Shown one piece after another: positions 37,871-46,593 of a DNA stretch of 64,000 nt. A model generated the notes under the pieces. It did no database searches, had not been told where the DNA came from, and saw only the letters and a list, made by a program, of their open reading frames with translations. The stretch's first letter is position 1. Each line of letters begins with the position of its first letter. Source of the DNA: Nocardioides pantholopis (GTDB lineage: Bacteria; Actinomycetota; Actinomycetes; Propionibacteriales; Nocardioidaceae); NCBI RefSeq assembly GCF_003710085.1, contig NZ_CP033324.1:1054001-1118000 (forward strand), given 5' to 3'. A program made the translations under genes and the position numbers.

Positions 37871-39169
37871 TTGCGACCGCACGTGGAACTGATCCAGGAA
37901 GACGACTACGTCTGGCACGCCGCTGAGCTGCCGGGCGCCGAGGGCCGCGCGAGCGAGCGGCGCCTCTCGGTCGACGAGGAGGACGGCTCGTCCTCGCTGC
38001 GCGTCGACTTCCACACCGGGTGGGGCCGCAGCGCCGGCATCCACCACGCCAACACCGAGTACTACGTCCTCGAGGGCGAGATCGACTACGGCGGCCGGAA
38101 GATCGGCAAGGGCGGCTACGTCTACGCGCCCAAGGGCGTGCCGGTCGACTACCTCAAGGTCGCCGAGGGCACCAAGATCCTGCACTACCGCGAGTACGGC
38201 GACGCCGGCTTCGACGCGGTCGACTCCCTCGCCGGTGCCAAGGCCTGGGACGACGCCCGCGAGGAGGTCATCGTCATCGACTCCGAGGCGATGAACTGGG
38301 ACGCGGTCCCGAACCCGGGCCCGATGCCGGGTCTGTTCATCAAGTACCTGCACGTGGACCCGGTCACCGGCTTCTACACCCGCCTGGTGCACGCCCAGCA
38401 GGGCTGGTCGGACCACCGCCTCGCGCACCACCCGTGCTACGAGGAGGCGTACACGACCCAGGGCCACATGGAGTACAACTTCGGCACCCTGGACCTCGGC
38501 ACGTACTTCTTCCGCCCGGCGCGGGTCAAGCACGGCCACTTCACCACCATGGAGGGTGGCGCCACCTGGCTGCTGCGCTCGGACGGTGAGCTGAAGAACT
38601 GGTACACCCAGAACGAGTGGGTGCGCTGGGGCGGCGACGGGGTCAACTACACCCCGCAGGGTGTCGTGGAGGAGCCGCACACCCCGGCCCGCCACTCGCA
38701 CTCGACGCACGACATGGCCGAGCCGTGGCGTACCGACGAGGACATGCGCCAGCTCACCAACGCCTGGCAGTTCCAGATCGACCAGGGCCAGAACAACACC
38801 CCGGTCAAGCACCACGGCACGGGCTCCGACCCGTCGATCCTCGCGTTCATGAAGGCGATGGACGCGGCGAACCTGCAGGGCGGTCACGGCGACGCTGGCC
38901 ACAGCCACGACCACGACCACGACCACTCGCACGACGAGGCCGGTCACAGCCACGACGCCGAGGAGACCCCGGCTCGCGAGTCGATCAACCTCGACTGGGG
39001 CTGGTCGGGTCGCGACACCGAGCACCCCGACGAGCGCACCAACAAGCACGCGCACAACTGGGGCACCCGGGTGGACTGGAAGGACGGGGACCCCGTCCCC
39101 GCCCCGATCATCTCCTCCCTGCCGGTCCGCAGCCGCTCGCGCGGCCGTTGGGACGGCGACGGGATGTGA
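37871..39169 (+). CDS. Two-domain cupin protein with His-rich segment
   Basis: A 432-residue protein. Cupin 1 (about residues 40-115) has IHHANTEYYVLEGEIDYGG and the closing loop GYVYAPKGVP; cupin 2 (about 165-255) has LAHHPCYEEAYTTQGHMEYNFG and FRPARVKHGHFT, both with candidate His/Glu metal ligands. From about residue 335 a segment HSHDHDHDHSHDEAGHSHD is almost pure His/Asp and should bind metal. TTG 37871 with AAGAGAAGAGG upstream is preferred; GTG 37883 is the alternative. Possibly a metal-dependent dioxygenase or isomerase in the pathway; function unproven. Confidence 0.85.
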   Translation: MRPHVELIQEDDYVWHAAELPGAEGRASERRLSVDEEDGSSSLRVDFHTGWGRSAGIHHANTEYYVLEGEIDYGGRKIGKGGYVYAPKGVPVDYLKVAEGTKILHYREYGDAGFDAVDSLAGAKAWDDAREEVIVIDSEAMNWDAVPNPGPMPGLFIKYLHVDPVTGFYTRLVHAQQGWSDHRLAHHPCYEEAYTTQGHMEYNFGTLDLGTYFFRPARVKHGHFTTMEGGATWLLRSDGELKNWYTQNEWVRWGGDGVNYTPQGVVEEPHTPARHSHSTHDMAEPWRTDEDMRQLTNAWQFQIDQGQNNTPVKHHGTGSDPSILAFMKAMDAANLQGGHGDAGHSHDHDHDHSHDEAGHSHDAEETPARESINLDWGWSGRDTEHPDERTNKHAHNWGTRVDWKDGDPVPAPIISSLPVRSRSRGRWDGDGM

Positions 39170-39175
39170 TCCCCT

Positions 39176-39210
39176 GGTGCGCCCCACGTCCCTGTGGCGT
39201 GGGGCGCACC
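39176..39210 (+). terminator. Hairpin with perfect 13-bp stem
   Basis: GGTGCGCCCCACG (39176-39188) and CGTGGGGCGCACC (39198-39210) with a nine-base loop, seven bases after the cupin stop. Confidence 0.7.
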
Positions 39211-39242
39211 ACGCCCGCCTCCGGCGGGAGTGCACCACCCCC

Positions 39243-39273
39243 CGCCCCCGGATCCCCGGGGGCGCCCGTTTTT
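39243..39273 (+). terminator. Intrinsic terminator with T run
   Basis: GCCCCCGG/CCGGGGGC stem (39244-39251 and 39256-39263), followed by CGCCCGTTTTT. With the hairpin at 39176 it separates the cupin transcript from the second FAD gene, so the latter needs its own promoter or read-through. Confidence 0.7.
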
Positions 39274-39311
39274 CCTCGCCTCGCGCGAGGCCCCCTGAGG
39301 AGTGAAGAGCG

Positions 39312-40745
39312 ATCGCCAGCGAGACCAGCTACGACGTCGTCGTCGTGGGAGCCGGCACGGCCGGCATCCCGTGCGCCATCCACGCCGCCGAGGGCGGTGC
39401 CCGGGTGCTGCTCGTCGACAAGGAGTCGCGCATCGGCGGCACGCTCTACATCACCGGCGGCCACCTGGCCGCCGCGGGGACCAAGCGCCAGGCCGAGAAG
39501 GGCATCGAGGACTCCGTCGAGGCCCACCTGGCCGACATCCGCCGGATCAGCGCCGGCACGGCCCGCGACGACCTGATCACGATCGTCGCCGAGCACGCCC
39601 CCGCCACCGTCGACTGGCTGCACGACCGCGACTTCCCGTTCGCGCCGGAGACCCCGCGGATCGTCTACGGCCACGAGCCGTACGGCGTGGCCCGGACCGT
39701 CTACGGCAAGGACGAGGGCATGTCCCTGCTCGAGGTCCTGCGCCCCGAGCTGGACCGCGCCGTCGCGGCGTACGACCTCACCGTGTGGACCCAGGCGCCC
39801 GTCACCGAGCTGCGCCAGGACGACGAGGGCCGGATCATCGGCGTCTCCGTGCTGCGCGGCGGCGACGAGGTCGAGGTCGACGCCCGCTCCGTCGTGCTCG
39901 CCACCGGCGGCTACGGCGCGGACGCCGAGCTGTTCCAGGAGCTCGAGGGCGCCCCGCTGGTCTCGGCCGCCAACAAGACCTCCACCGGCGACGGCATCCA
40001 CCTCGGTCTCTCGGTCGGCGCGCGGCTGCAGGGCCAGGGCACCTACCTGCCCACCTTCGGAGGCCTGCCGGACCCGCAGAGCCCGACCCGCGCCAACTGG
40101 AACGACCGGCAGCGGCTGACCAGCGAGCGGCCGCCGCGCGAGATCTACGTCGACGTGCACGGCAAGCGCTGGGTCGCCGAGGACGAGGAGTCGATCGATC
40201 AGAAGGAGCGGGCGCTCACGAAGATCCAGGACCAGACGTTCTGGACGATCTTCGACGACGCCGCCCTGTCCCTCTCGACGGGGACCCTCAACGAGATGGT
40301 CGTCGGCAAGGACCCCGACCAGGTGCGGGCGATGGCCAACACCCGCCCCGGCGTGCACTCCGCCGCCACGCTCGCCGAGGTCGCGGCGCTCGCCGGGATC
40401 GATGCCGCCGGCCTCGAGGCCACGGTGGCGGCGTACAACGACGCCGTCGCCGCGGGTGTCGACCCGGAGTTCGGGCGCCAGCATCTGCCCGCCCCGATCG
40501 CCGAGGGCCCGTTCTACGCGATCCGCAACCACGCGATCACGCTGGTCACCTTCCAGGGCCTCGACATCGACGCGGACTTCGCGGTCCGCGACGAGCAGGG
40601 GACCGCGATCCCCGGCCTGTACGCGGTCGGCGAGGTCATCGGCGCCGGCGCGACCTGCGGCAACAGCTTCTGCGGCGGGATGCTGGTCACCCCCGCGCTG
40701 ACCTTCGGCCGGCTGCTCGGCACCAGGCTGGCCGAGGCCCGGTGA
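39312..40745 (+). CDS. FAD-dependent oxidoreductase, homologue of 35356-36834 (apparent ATC start)
   Basis: A 477-residue FAD_binding_2 flavoprotein. The FAD motif YDVVVVGAGTAGIPCAIHAAEGGARVLLVDKESRIGG begins upstream of the first usable GTG (39345), which would cut off the first beta strand. In the right frame the only suitable codon behind the GAGGAG at 39297-39302 is ATC 39312, nine bases on; a stop codon (39303) closes the frame further up. The rest matches its homologue: VVLATGGYGADAELF, REIYVDVHGKRWVAEDEE, TCGNSFCGGMLVTPALTFGRLLGTRLA. Substrate unknown. Confidence 0.88.
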   Translation: MASETSYDVVVVGAGTAGIPCAIHAAEGGARVLLVDKESRIGGTLYITGGHLAAAGTKRQAEKGIEDSVEAHLADIRRISAGTARDDLITIVAEHAPATVDWLHDRDFPFAPETPRIVYGHEPYGVARTVYGKDEGMSLLEVLRPELDRAVAAYDLTVWTQAPVTELRQDDEGRIIGVSVLRGGDEVEVDARSVVLATGGYGADAELFQELEGAPLVSAANKTSTGDGIHLGLSVGARLQGQGTYLPTFGGLPDPQSPTRANWNDRQRLTSERPPREIYVDVHGKRWVAEDEESIDQKERALTKIQDQTFWTIFDDAALSLSTGTLNEMVVGKDPDQVRAMANTRPGVHSAATLAEVAALAGIDAAGLEATVAAYNDAVAAGVDPEFGRQHLPAPIAEGPFYAIRNHAITLVTFQGLDIDADFAVRDEQGTAIPGLYAVGEVIGAGATCGNSFCGGMLVTPALTFGRLLGTRLAEAR

Positions 40746-41332
40746 CCGACCTGGCGTCGCTGGACCTTCCCGAGACGCAGTGGCTGGACCTCAGCATCGC
40801 GGGGTCCAGCCCGGCGGTCCGGCTGGCCCGGCTCGGCTCGGACCCGACGACGAGGGCGAGCGTCTCCCTGGTCCGGTTCCCTCCGGGCTGGCGCCGGCCC
40901 GGCTCCGGGCACTACCTGCCCGCCGAGGAGTTCGTGGTGCTGGAGGGGTCGATCGATGTCGTCGGCAGCCACGGCCCGGGCGACTACGTCTACCTGCCGC
41001 CACGCACGGACCGCACCGACAGCGTCTCGACGAGCGGTGCGCTGGTGATCGCCTGGTTCTCCGGGTTCCCGGAATGGGTGCCGGGTGCGGCCGCGGCCGA
41101 GCCGGCCACCGCGCCGGTGACGGTGTCAGCGGCGGACGTCGCCGGCGTGCTGCGCGCCGACGCCCCGGAGGTCGCGGGGGAGTACGCCGTCCTGCGCGAC
41201 GCCGCAGGCCGTGACCCCCTGCCGGTGGACGCCGACGTGCTGGACCCGGCGGCGCGCGCCTGGGCGTGGGTGCCGGCCGGCACCCCGCTGCCGGCCGGCA
41301 CCGGGCCGCTGCACGTGCGCACCTGGGCCTGA
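40742..41332 (+). CDS. Cupin-domain protein
   Basis: A 196-residue protein with one cupin (about residues 30-100): VSLVRFPPGWRRPGSGHYLPAEEFVVLEGSIDVVG, then GPGDYVYLPPRT. The first cupin motif keeps His and Glu (GHYLPAEEF); the second has lost the usual His, so metal binding may be weak. The C-terminal about 70 residues are Ala/Pro-rich. The GTG start overlaps the FAD gene by four bases, repeating the FAD plus cupin association seen at 35-39 kb. Confidence 0.82.
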   Translation: MTDLASLDLPETQWLDLSIAGSSPAVRLARLGSDPTTRASVSLVRFPPGWRRPGSGHYLPAEEFVVLEGSIDVVGSHGPGDYVYLPPRTDRTDSVSTSGALVIAWFSGFPEWVPGAAAAEPATAPVTVSAADVAGVLRADAPEVAGEYAVLRDAAGRDPLPVDADVLDPAARAWAWVPAGTPLPAGTGPLHVRTWA

Positions 41333-41457
41333 GCCGCCCAGACCCGGCTCGGCTCGACCCGGCCGGCCGGCCCGCTCGGCCCGGTCGGGATTAATCCGAC
41401 AAATGCCCAGGGCCTTCCCAAGCCGCGGTGATCTCGGGAGGATTCCATCACCGTACC

Positions 41458-41481
41458 GAAATGCCGTTCCGCACTTCGGAA
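41458..41481. promoter_or_regulatory. Operator palindromes before the NMT1/taurine-type ABC operon
   Basis: GAAATGCCGTTCC (41458-41470) overlaps the perfect palindrome TTCCG-CACTT-CGGAA (41467-41481), the latter nearly identical to 30011-30025. About 85 bases before the ATPase start. Confidence 0.6.
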
Positions 41482-41563
41482 TGCACTGAGGCCTGCGTCC
41501 GCGTCCGGTCGGGCCTGCTCCCGCACCCGGACCCAGCACGCCTCGACCCCGAAAGGCTGCGCA

Positions 41564-42367
41564 GTGACTGCCATCTCGATCGCCCACGTGTCCAAGACGT
41601 TCGGACCCCCCGGCTCCGCGCCCGTGCTCGGCGACATCGAGCTGGAGATCCCCGAGGGCCAGTTCGTCGCCCTGCTGGGCTCCTCGGGGTGCGGCAAGAC
41701 CACGTTGCTGCGCATCGTCGGCGGGCTCGAGACCGCCACCAGCGGCCGGGTCAGCGTGGCCGGCAAGGACCTCGGCAACACCGCGGCGTCGCGGCGCCGG
41801 GCCCTCGGCGACGTGGGCTTCGTCTTCCAGGAGCACAACCTGCTGCCCTGGCGCTCGGCCCTGGCCAACGTGCTGCTGCCGCTGGAGTCGCGCGGGATCT
41901 CCCGCGCCGAGCGCCGGGCCACGGGGGAGCGGATGCTCGAGCTGGTCGGGCTCGGCGCCGCGAGCGGCAAGCTCCCGCACCAGCTCAGCGGCGGGATGCG
42001 GCAGCGGGTGGCGATCGCCCGGGCGCTCTCCTACGACCCGGCGGTGCTGCTGATGGACGAGCCCTTCGGTGCCCTGGACGCCCAGACCCGGGACAACCTG
42101 AACCTCGAGCTCCAGCAGATCTGGCTGGAGAAGAAGAAGACTGTCGTCTTCGTGACCCACTCGATCCAGGAGGCGGTCTTCCTCGCCGACCGGGTCGTCG
42201 TGATGCAGGCCGGCCCGGGGCGGGTCGTGGCCGACGTGACCATCGACCTCGAGCGGCCACGCGGGATCGACGTGCTGGCCACCCCGGAGTTCGCCCGCTA
42301 CACCGGCGTGCTGCGCGACGCCCTCAACCACGAGAAGCCCGCCGGCGGGAACGGAGCCGCAGCATGA
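41564..42367 (+). CDS. ABC importer ATP-binding protein (nitrate/sulfonate/taurine family)
   Basis: A 267-residue ATPase with Walker A GSSGCGKTTLLRIVGG, Q-loop VGFVFQEHNLLPWRS (typical of SsuB/TauB), signature LSGGMRQRVAIARALSYDP, Walker B LLMDEPFGALDAQTRDNL and FVTHSIQEAVFLADRVVVM. It starts a six-gene run without large gaps (ATPase, permease, binding protein, amidase-like protein, small protein, SDR). Substrate unknown; the family imports small organic sulfonates, nitriles, pyrimidines or similar compounds. Confidence 0.93.
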   Translation: MTAISIAHVSKTFGPPGSAPVLGDIELEIPEGQFVALLGSSGCGKTTLLRIVGGLETATSGRVSVAGKDLGNTAASRRRALGDVGFVFQEHNLLPWRSALANVLLPLESRGISRAERRATGERMLELVGLGAASGKLPHQLSGGMRQRVAIARALSYDPAVLLMDEPFGALDAQTRDNLNLELQQIWLEKKKTVVFVTHSIQEAVFLADRVVVMQAGPGRVVADVTIDLERPRGIDVLATPEFARYTGVLRDALNHEKPAGGNGAAA

Positions 42368-43173
42368 GGAGCAGCGCCGCCGGTCGGTTCGTCGACCGCT
42401 ACCTCGTCTTCGTCACCACGCCGCTGCTCGCGATCGCGCTGATCGGCGGATGGCAGCTCTACATCGAGCTCAGCGACGTCTCGCCGTTCATCGTGCCCGC
42501 TCCGGCGGACGTGTGGACCGCGCTGCGCGGCCAGGTCACCGACCCCTTCATCTGGAAGGAGCACGTCTGGACGACCTTCGTCGAGACGGTCCTGGGGCTG
42601 CTGATCGGCGCCGCCATCGGCATCGGGTCGGGCTTCGCGATCGGCAAGTCGCGGATCCTGGCACTGGTGCTCAAGCCGTTCCTGGTGCTCCTCCAGGTGA
42701 CCCCGAAGGTCGCCCTCGCGCCGCTCTTCGTGCTCTGGTTCGGCTTCGGCGAGGAGTCCAAGATCGCGCTCGCGGCGCTGGTCTGCTTCTTCCCGCTGAT
42801 GGTCAACACCGCGTTCGGCATCCAGTCGCTCCCGCAGGGCCACCAGGACATGGCCGCCTCGATCGGGGCCGGGCGCACGTTCCGGTTCCTGCGCGTCGAG
42901 GTGCCGCACACGATGGCCTTCATCCTGGCCGGCCTCGAGCAGGCGGTCGTGCTGGCCACGATCGGCGCCATCGTCGGGGAGTACCTCGGCGGCGACAAGG
43001 GCCTGGGGCGCTACGCGCTGAACCTCCAGAACAACCTGCAGATCGACCTGCTCTTCGGCGCGATCGTGCTGATGGCGCTCTACGGGCTCGTCCTCTACCT
43101 GGCAGTGGCCTCCCTCAAGCGCTTCCTCATCCCCTGGCACGAGTCGGTCCGGCTCACCAGGCCCACCCAGTGA
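42364..43173 (+). CDS. ABC importer permease (SsuC/TauC-like)
   Basis: A 269-residue permease with six spans and the BPD_transp_1 EAA loop: DMAASIGAGRTFRFLRVEVPHTMAFILAGLEQAVVLATIGAIVGEYLGGDKGLG. The N-terminal VPAPADVWTALRGQVTD is typical for the nitrate/taurine permease family. ATGA overlap with the ATPase gene. Confidence 0.93.
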   Translation: MRSSAAGRFVDRYLVFVTTPLLAIALIGGWQLYIELSDVSPFIVPAPADVWTALRGQVTDPFIWKEHVWTTFVETVLGLLIGAAIGIGSGFAIGKSRILALVLKPFLVLLQVTPKVALAPLFVLWFGFGEESKIALAALVCFFPLMVNTAFGIQSLPQGHQDMAASIGAGRTFRFLRVEVPHTMAFILAGLEQAVVLATIGAIVGEYLGGDKGLGRYALNLQNNLQIDLLFGAIVLMALYGLVLYLAVASLKRFLIPWHESVRLTRPTQ

Positions 43174-43196
43174 CCACCCGAGCACAGGAGAACCCG

Positions 43197-44240
43197 ATGA
43201 ACCAGAACGGACTGAGCCGCCGCAGCGTCCTCTCGTGGGCCGCCGGCCTCGGGATCGCGGTCCCCGCCGCCTCGCTGCTGAGCGCCTGCGGCGGCGACGA
43301 CGGCAGCGGCGGCTCGGGCGTGCGGCGCACGTACCAGACCGCGCTCGGCTACAACGTCGGGAACTGCCCGGAGATGGTGGCCCGGGAGGCGGGGTTCTTC
43401 AAGGACCTCGGGGTCGACTGCGAGGTGATCTCCTCGACCGGTACGCCGCAGGCGATGTCCGGCCTGATCGCCGGGTCGACCGCCTACACCCGGTTCCAGT
43501 CGATCAGCGCGCTGATCACGATCGCTAACGAGGACGCGCCGTTCGTCGCGATCGGCATGCCGGTCCAGCGCACGGCGTTCGAGCTGCAGTCCATGGCCGA
43601 GTCCCCGGTCAAGGAGATCGGCGACCTCGAGGGCAAGGCCGTCGGCGTGGTCTCGGCCGGCGGCACCACCGACCAGCTCATCGACCTGATGGCCGTGCAG
43701 GCGGGGGTCGACCCGAAGTCGATCGAGCGCAAGGTCACCGGCCTGGGCACGTCCGCCTACCAGTTCGCCGAGAAGGGCGACGTCGCTGCCTGGGTGGGCA
43801 GCGCCGCCGAGCGCGAGGCGCTCGAGGAGGCCGGCAGCAGCGTGCACGCCTGGAACTTCGACGACGTGATGCCGGTCCCGGCCGACACCTACCTCACCAG
43901 CCGCGAGGAGCTCGAGAAGCACCGCGACGTCGTGGTCAAGGTGCTGGCCGGGTTCCATCAGGCCCTGGAGTACGTCTGCGACGAGTCCAACGACAAGCAG
44001 ACGATCGAGTGGGTGCGCAAGTACAACCGCGAGATCACCCCCGAGGACGCCCAGGTGCAGCTCGACCTGGTCCGTCCGCTGTACCTCGCCCGCGGCGAGG
44101 ACCAGCTGATGCAGCTGCACCCCCAGGAGTGGGAGCAGATGCAGACCGCGCTGCTTGGCGCGAAGCTGATCACCAAGGAGGCCGACCTCTCCCAGGTCGT
44201 CTACCCCGACCTCCTCGCCGAGGCCAAGGCCCTCCTGTGA
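43197..44240 (+). CDS. ABC importer substrate-binding lipoprotein (NMT1/THI5-like, Tat signal)
   Basis: A 347-residue binding protein. The leader GLSRRSVLSWAAGLGIAVPAASLLSACGG has a twin-arginine motif (SRRSVL) and a lipobox (LSAC). The mature part has the NMT1 pattern: LGYNVGNCPEMVAREAGFFKDLGVDCEVISSTGTPQAMSGLIAGS and LEGKAVGVVSAGGTTDQLIDLMA. Cargo is exported folded and lipid-anchored. Ligands of the family include taurine, nitrilotriacetate-like compounds, pyrimidine precursors and aromatic acids; this one cannot be assigned. Confidence 0.93.
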   Translation: MNQNGLSRRSVLSWAAGLGIAVPAASLLSACGGDDGSGGSGVRRTYQTALGYNVGNCPEMVAREAGFFKDLGVDCEVISSTGTPQAMSGLIAGSTAYTRFQSISALITIANEDAPFVAIGMPVQRTAFELQSMAESPVKEIGDLEGKAVGVVSAGGTTDQLIDLMAVQAGVDPKSIERKVTGLGTSAYQFAEKGDVAAWVGSAAEREALEEAGSSVHAWNFDDVMPVPADTYLTSREELEKHRDVVVKVLAGFHQALEYVCDESNDKQTIEWVRKYNREITPEDAQVQLDLVRPLYLARGEDQLMQLHPQEWEQMQTALLGAKLITKEADLSQVVYPDLLAEAKALL

Positions 44241-45271
44241 GCCCGGTGGCCCCGCCGCGCTACCGCGCCCTGGCCCTGCAGACCGCCTGCCACGCGATCA
44301 ACGGCTGCCCCGACACCGCCTCGGCGCGCTCGGCGATGCTCGCGGCCGTGGACCGGATCCACGCGGAGGTGCTGACCTCGCGCGCCACCGCCGGCCAGGA
44401 CGTGAAGCTCGTGGTGCTGCCCGAGTACGTCCTGTCCGGCCCGCCGGCGGGGGAGCCCCTCCCGGTCTGGGCCGAGCGCGCCGCGCTGGACCCCGACGGC
44501 CCGGAGTACCGGCGGCTGGCGGAGATCGCCCAGGACGCGGGCGTCTTCCTCGCGGTCAACAACTACGAGTCCGACGAGCACTTCCCGGGCGTGTACTTCC
44601 AGGCCTGCGTGATCTTCGGGCCCACCGGCCAGGTGCTGCTGCGCTACCGGCGGCTGAACTCGATGTGGGCGGTCACCCCGCACGACGTCCTGGACCGCTA
44701 CCTGGAGATCTACGGCGAGGACGCGCTGTTCCCGGTGGCCGACACCGAGATCGGCCGGCTGGCGCCGATCGCCTCCGAGGAGATCCTCTACCCCGAGATC
44801 GCGCGCTGCTTCGCGATGCGGGGCGCGGAGGTCTTCGTGCACAGCTCCTCGGAGGTCGCCAGCGCGCTGATGACGCCGAAGAACGTGGCGAAGCTGGCCC
44901 GCGCGCTCGAGAACAGCGCGTACGTCGTGTCCGCCAACACCGCCGGGCTCTACGGCACCGCGCTGCCTCCGCAGTCCGGCGACGGCAGCAGCAAGATCGT
45001 CGACCACCGCGGCCTGGTGCTGGCCGAGGCGGCCCAGGGCCCCTCGATGGCCGCGAACGCGGAGATCGACCTCGCCTCGCTGCGCGCGTTCCGGCGCCGG
45101 GTGGCGATGGAGAACGTGCTGGCCCGCCAGCGCTTCGAGCTCTACGCCCCGACGTACGCCGGCACCAGCGTGCACCCGGCCAACACCGTCGACGGGGTCC
45201 CGGACCGCGCGCACTTCCGCAGCACCCAGGAGAGCGTCATCCGCGGCCTCGAGGCCCGCGGCATCATCTGA
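44237..45271 (+). CDS. Nitrilase-superfamily (aliphatic-amidase-like) protein with substituted catalytic residues
   Basis: A 344-residue CN-hydrolase-fold protein. Glu63 of the triad is kept (VVLPEYVLSG). The lysine position reads R139 in LLRYRRLNSMW, where amidases have YRK, and the nucleophile position reads S180 in APIASEEILYPEIARCFAMRGAE, where AmiE-type enzymes have a Cys in I-C-D-D-x3-PE. Thus Cys is replaced by Ser and Lys by Arg. Either it is catalytically silent or it uses different chemistry. It overlaps the binding-protein gene by four bases, so it belongs to the uptake operon. Confidence 0.85.
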   Translation: MSPVAPPRYRALALQTACHAINGCPDTASARSAMLAAVDRIHAEVLTSRATAGQDVKLVVLPEYVLSGPPAGEPLPVWAERAALDPDGPEYRRLAEIAQDAGVFLAVNNYESDEHFPGVYFQACVIFGPTGQVLLRYRRLNSMWAVTPHDVLDRYLEIYGEDALFPVADTEIGRLAPIASEEILYPEIARCFAMRGAEVFVHSSSEVASALMTPKNVAKLARALENSAYVVSANTAGLYGTALPPQSGDGSSKIVDHRGLVLAEAAQGPSMAANAEIDLASLRAFRRRVAMENVLARQRFELYAPTYAGTSVHPANTVDGVPDRAHFRSTQESVIRGLEARGII

Positions 45272-45290
45272 GCCCACGAGGAGTCCGCAC

Positions 45291-45761
45291 ATGAGCACGA
45301 CGATCAACGAGATCCTGCGCGAGAAGGTCGCCGGGGTCTGGGCCGGGACCTACACGGTGCTCCAGCCCGACGGCACGCTCCTCGAGCGGTTCGACAGCCG
45401 CCAGGAGGGCCGGATGGAGGGCACCACCTGGACCGAGCGGGTCACCTACCTGCGCGAGGGGCAGGAGCCCTACGAGCACTACTACCACGCGACCGTCGAC
45501 GGCGACTCGGTGAACTTCCACAACTCCAACATGTGGGGTGAGACCAGCCGGGTCGGCGCGGAGGCGGTGATCTTCTCGTTCGGCTGGAAGGACCGGCCCG
45601 AGGAGCGGATCATCGAGGTCACCCGCCCCGATGGCGACTACCGGACCCGGGTCTGGCAGCACTTCGTCGGCGGCGAGCTGGCGAAGCTGACGATCATCGA
45701 GGAGCGCCGCGTCCCCGGCGCCGAGGCGGTCCGCTGGGACCCCGAGCAGAACCCGGTCTGA
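45291..45761 (+). CDS. Small protein of unknown function (lipocalin-like beta barrel)
   Basis: A 156-residue soluble protein without a signal peptide. Alternating strands (VWAGTYTVLQPDGTLLERFDSRQEGRMEG, WTERVTYLREG, HYYHATVDGDSVNFHNSNMWGE, ERIIEVTRPDGDYRTRVWQHFVGGEL) suggest a beta barrel of the lipocalin/FABP or DUF1579-like kind. I do not recognise the family. Clear ribosome site (GAGGAG) before ATG 45291; it lies between the amidase-like gene and an SDR gene in the same operon, so a substrate-binding or pathway role is likely. Confidence 0.75.
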   Translation: MSTTINEILREKVAGVWAGTYTVLQPDGTLLERFDSRQEGRMEGTTWTERVTYLREGQEPYEHYYHATVDGDSVNFHNSNMWGETSRVGAEAVIFSFGWKDRPEERIIEVTRPDGDYRTRVWQHFVGGELAKLTIIEERRVPGAEAVRWDPEQNPV

Positions 45762-45766
45762 GTCCG

Positions 45767-46525
45767 GTGGCACCTACGGTCCTGGTCACCGGCGGCGGCA
45801 CCGGCCTCGGCGCCGCCACCGCCCGGCTGCTCGCCTCCCGCGGGTACGACGTGCACGTGGCCGGCCGCACCGCCGCGACGCTGGAGACGGTCGTCGCGGG
45901 CGTGGTCGGCGCGGGCGGCCGCGCCCACGCCCACCTGCTCGACGTCCGCGACGCGGAGGCGTGCGCGCAGGTGGTCGCGGACGTGGTGGCCGGCTCCGGG
46001 CGGCTCGACGTGCTGGTCAACAACGCCGGCGTCTTCCGGCGCGGCACCGCCACGACGGTGACCGCCGAGGACTGGGACCAGACCCTGGGCGTCAACCTCA
46101 CCGGTGCCCTGCACGCGGCCCAGGCGGCGGTGCGGCAGATGTGCCGGCAGTCGCCGCAGGACGGGTGCCGGGGGCAGGTGCTCAACATCAACTCCGGGGC
46201 CGGACTGCGCGGCTACGAGCAGGGCGCGGCGTACTCCGCGTCGAAGTTCGGGCTGCTCGGGCTCTCCGACGCGCTGCGCCAGGAGGTCGGCCCGTCCTTG
46301 GTCAAGGTCACCGACGTCGTGGTGGCCACCGCTGTCGAGAGCGTGCTGTCCGGGCGGACCGACCTGCGCCGGCTCCCGGCGGACGCCGTGGCCCGGGTGG
46401 TCGCCGACGTCCTGGCCATGCCGGGAGCGGCGACGATCAGCCGCGTCGACCTCACCCAGCTCGAGCCGGAGCCCGCCCCGGAGCCCGAGCCCGAGCCCGC
46501 CCCGGAGCGGGTCGGTCGGGCCTGA
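45767..46525 (+). CDS. Short-chain dehydrogenase/reductase
   Basis: A 252-residue SDR with NAD(P) motif VTGGGTGLGAATARLLASRG, VLVNNAGVFRRG, catalytic Ser in LNINSGAGLRG and YSASKFG. The C-terminus is a proline/glutamate repeat (EPEPAPEPEPEPAPE) of low complexity, unusual for SDRs. GTG 45767 lies five bases after the previous stop. Probably oxidises an alcohol that the aldehyde dehydrogenase next door takes further. Confidence 0.9.
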   Translation: MAPTVLVTGGGTGLGAATARLLASRGYDVHVAGRTAATLETVVAGVVGAGGRAHAHLLDVRDAEACAQVVADVVAGSGRLDVLVNNAGVFRRGTATTVTAEDWDQTLGVNLTGALHAAQAAVRQMCRQSPQDGCRGQVLNINSGAGLRGYEQGAAYSASKFGLLGLSDALRQEVGPSLVKVTDVVVATAVESVLSGRTDLRRLPADAVARVVADVLAMPGAATISRVDLTQLEPEPAPEPEPEPAPERVGRA

Positions 46526-46593
46526 CCCGTCGGCGGGGCCCGACCGGGTGCCCGCCCCAGCAGAGAACGCGAAACGCGAAGAGGAGCAGGACA

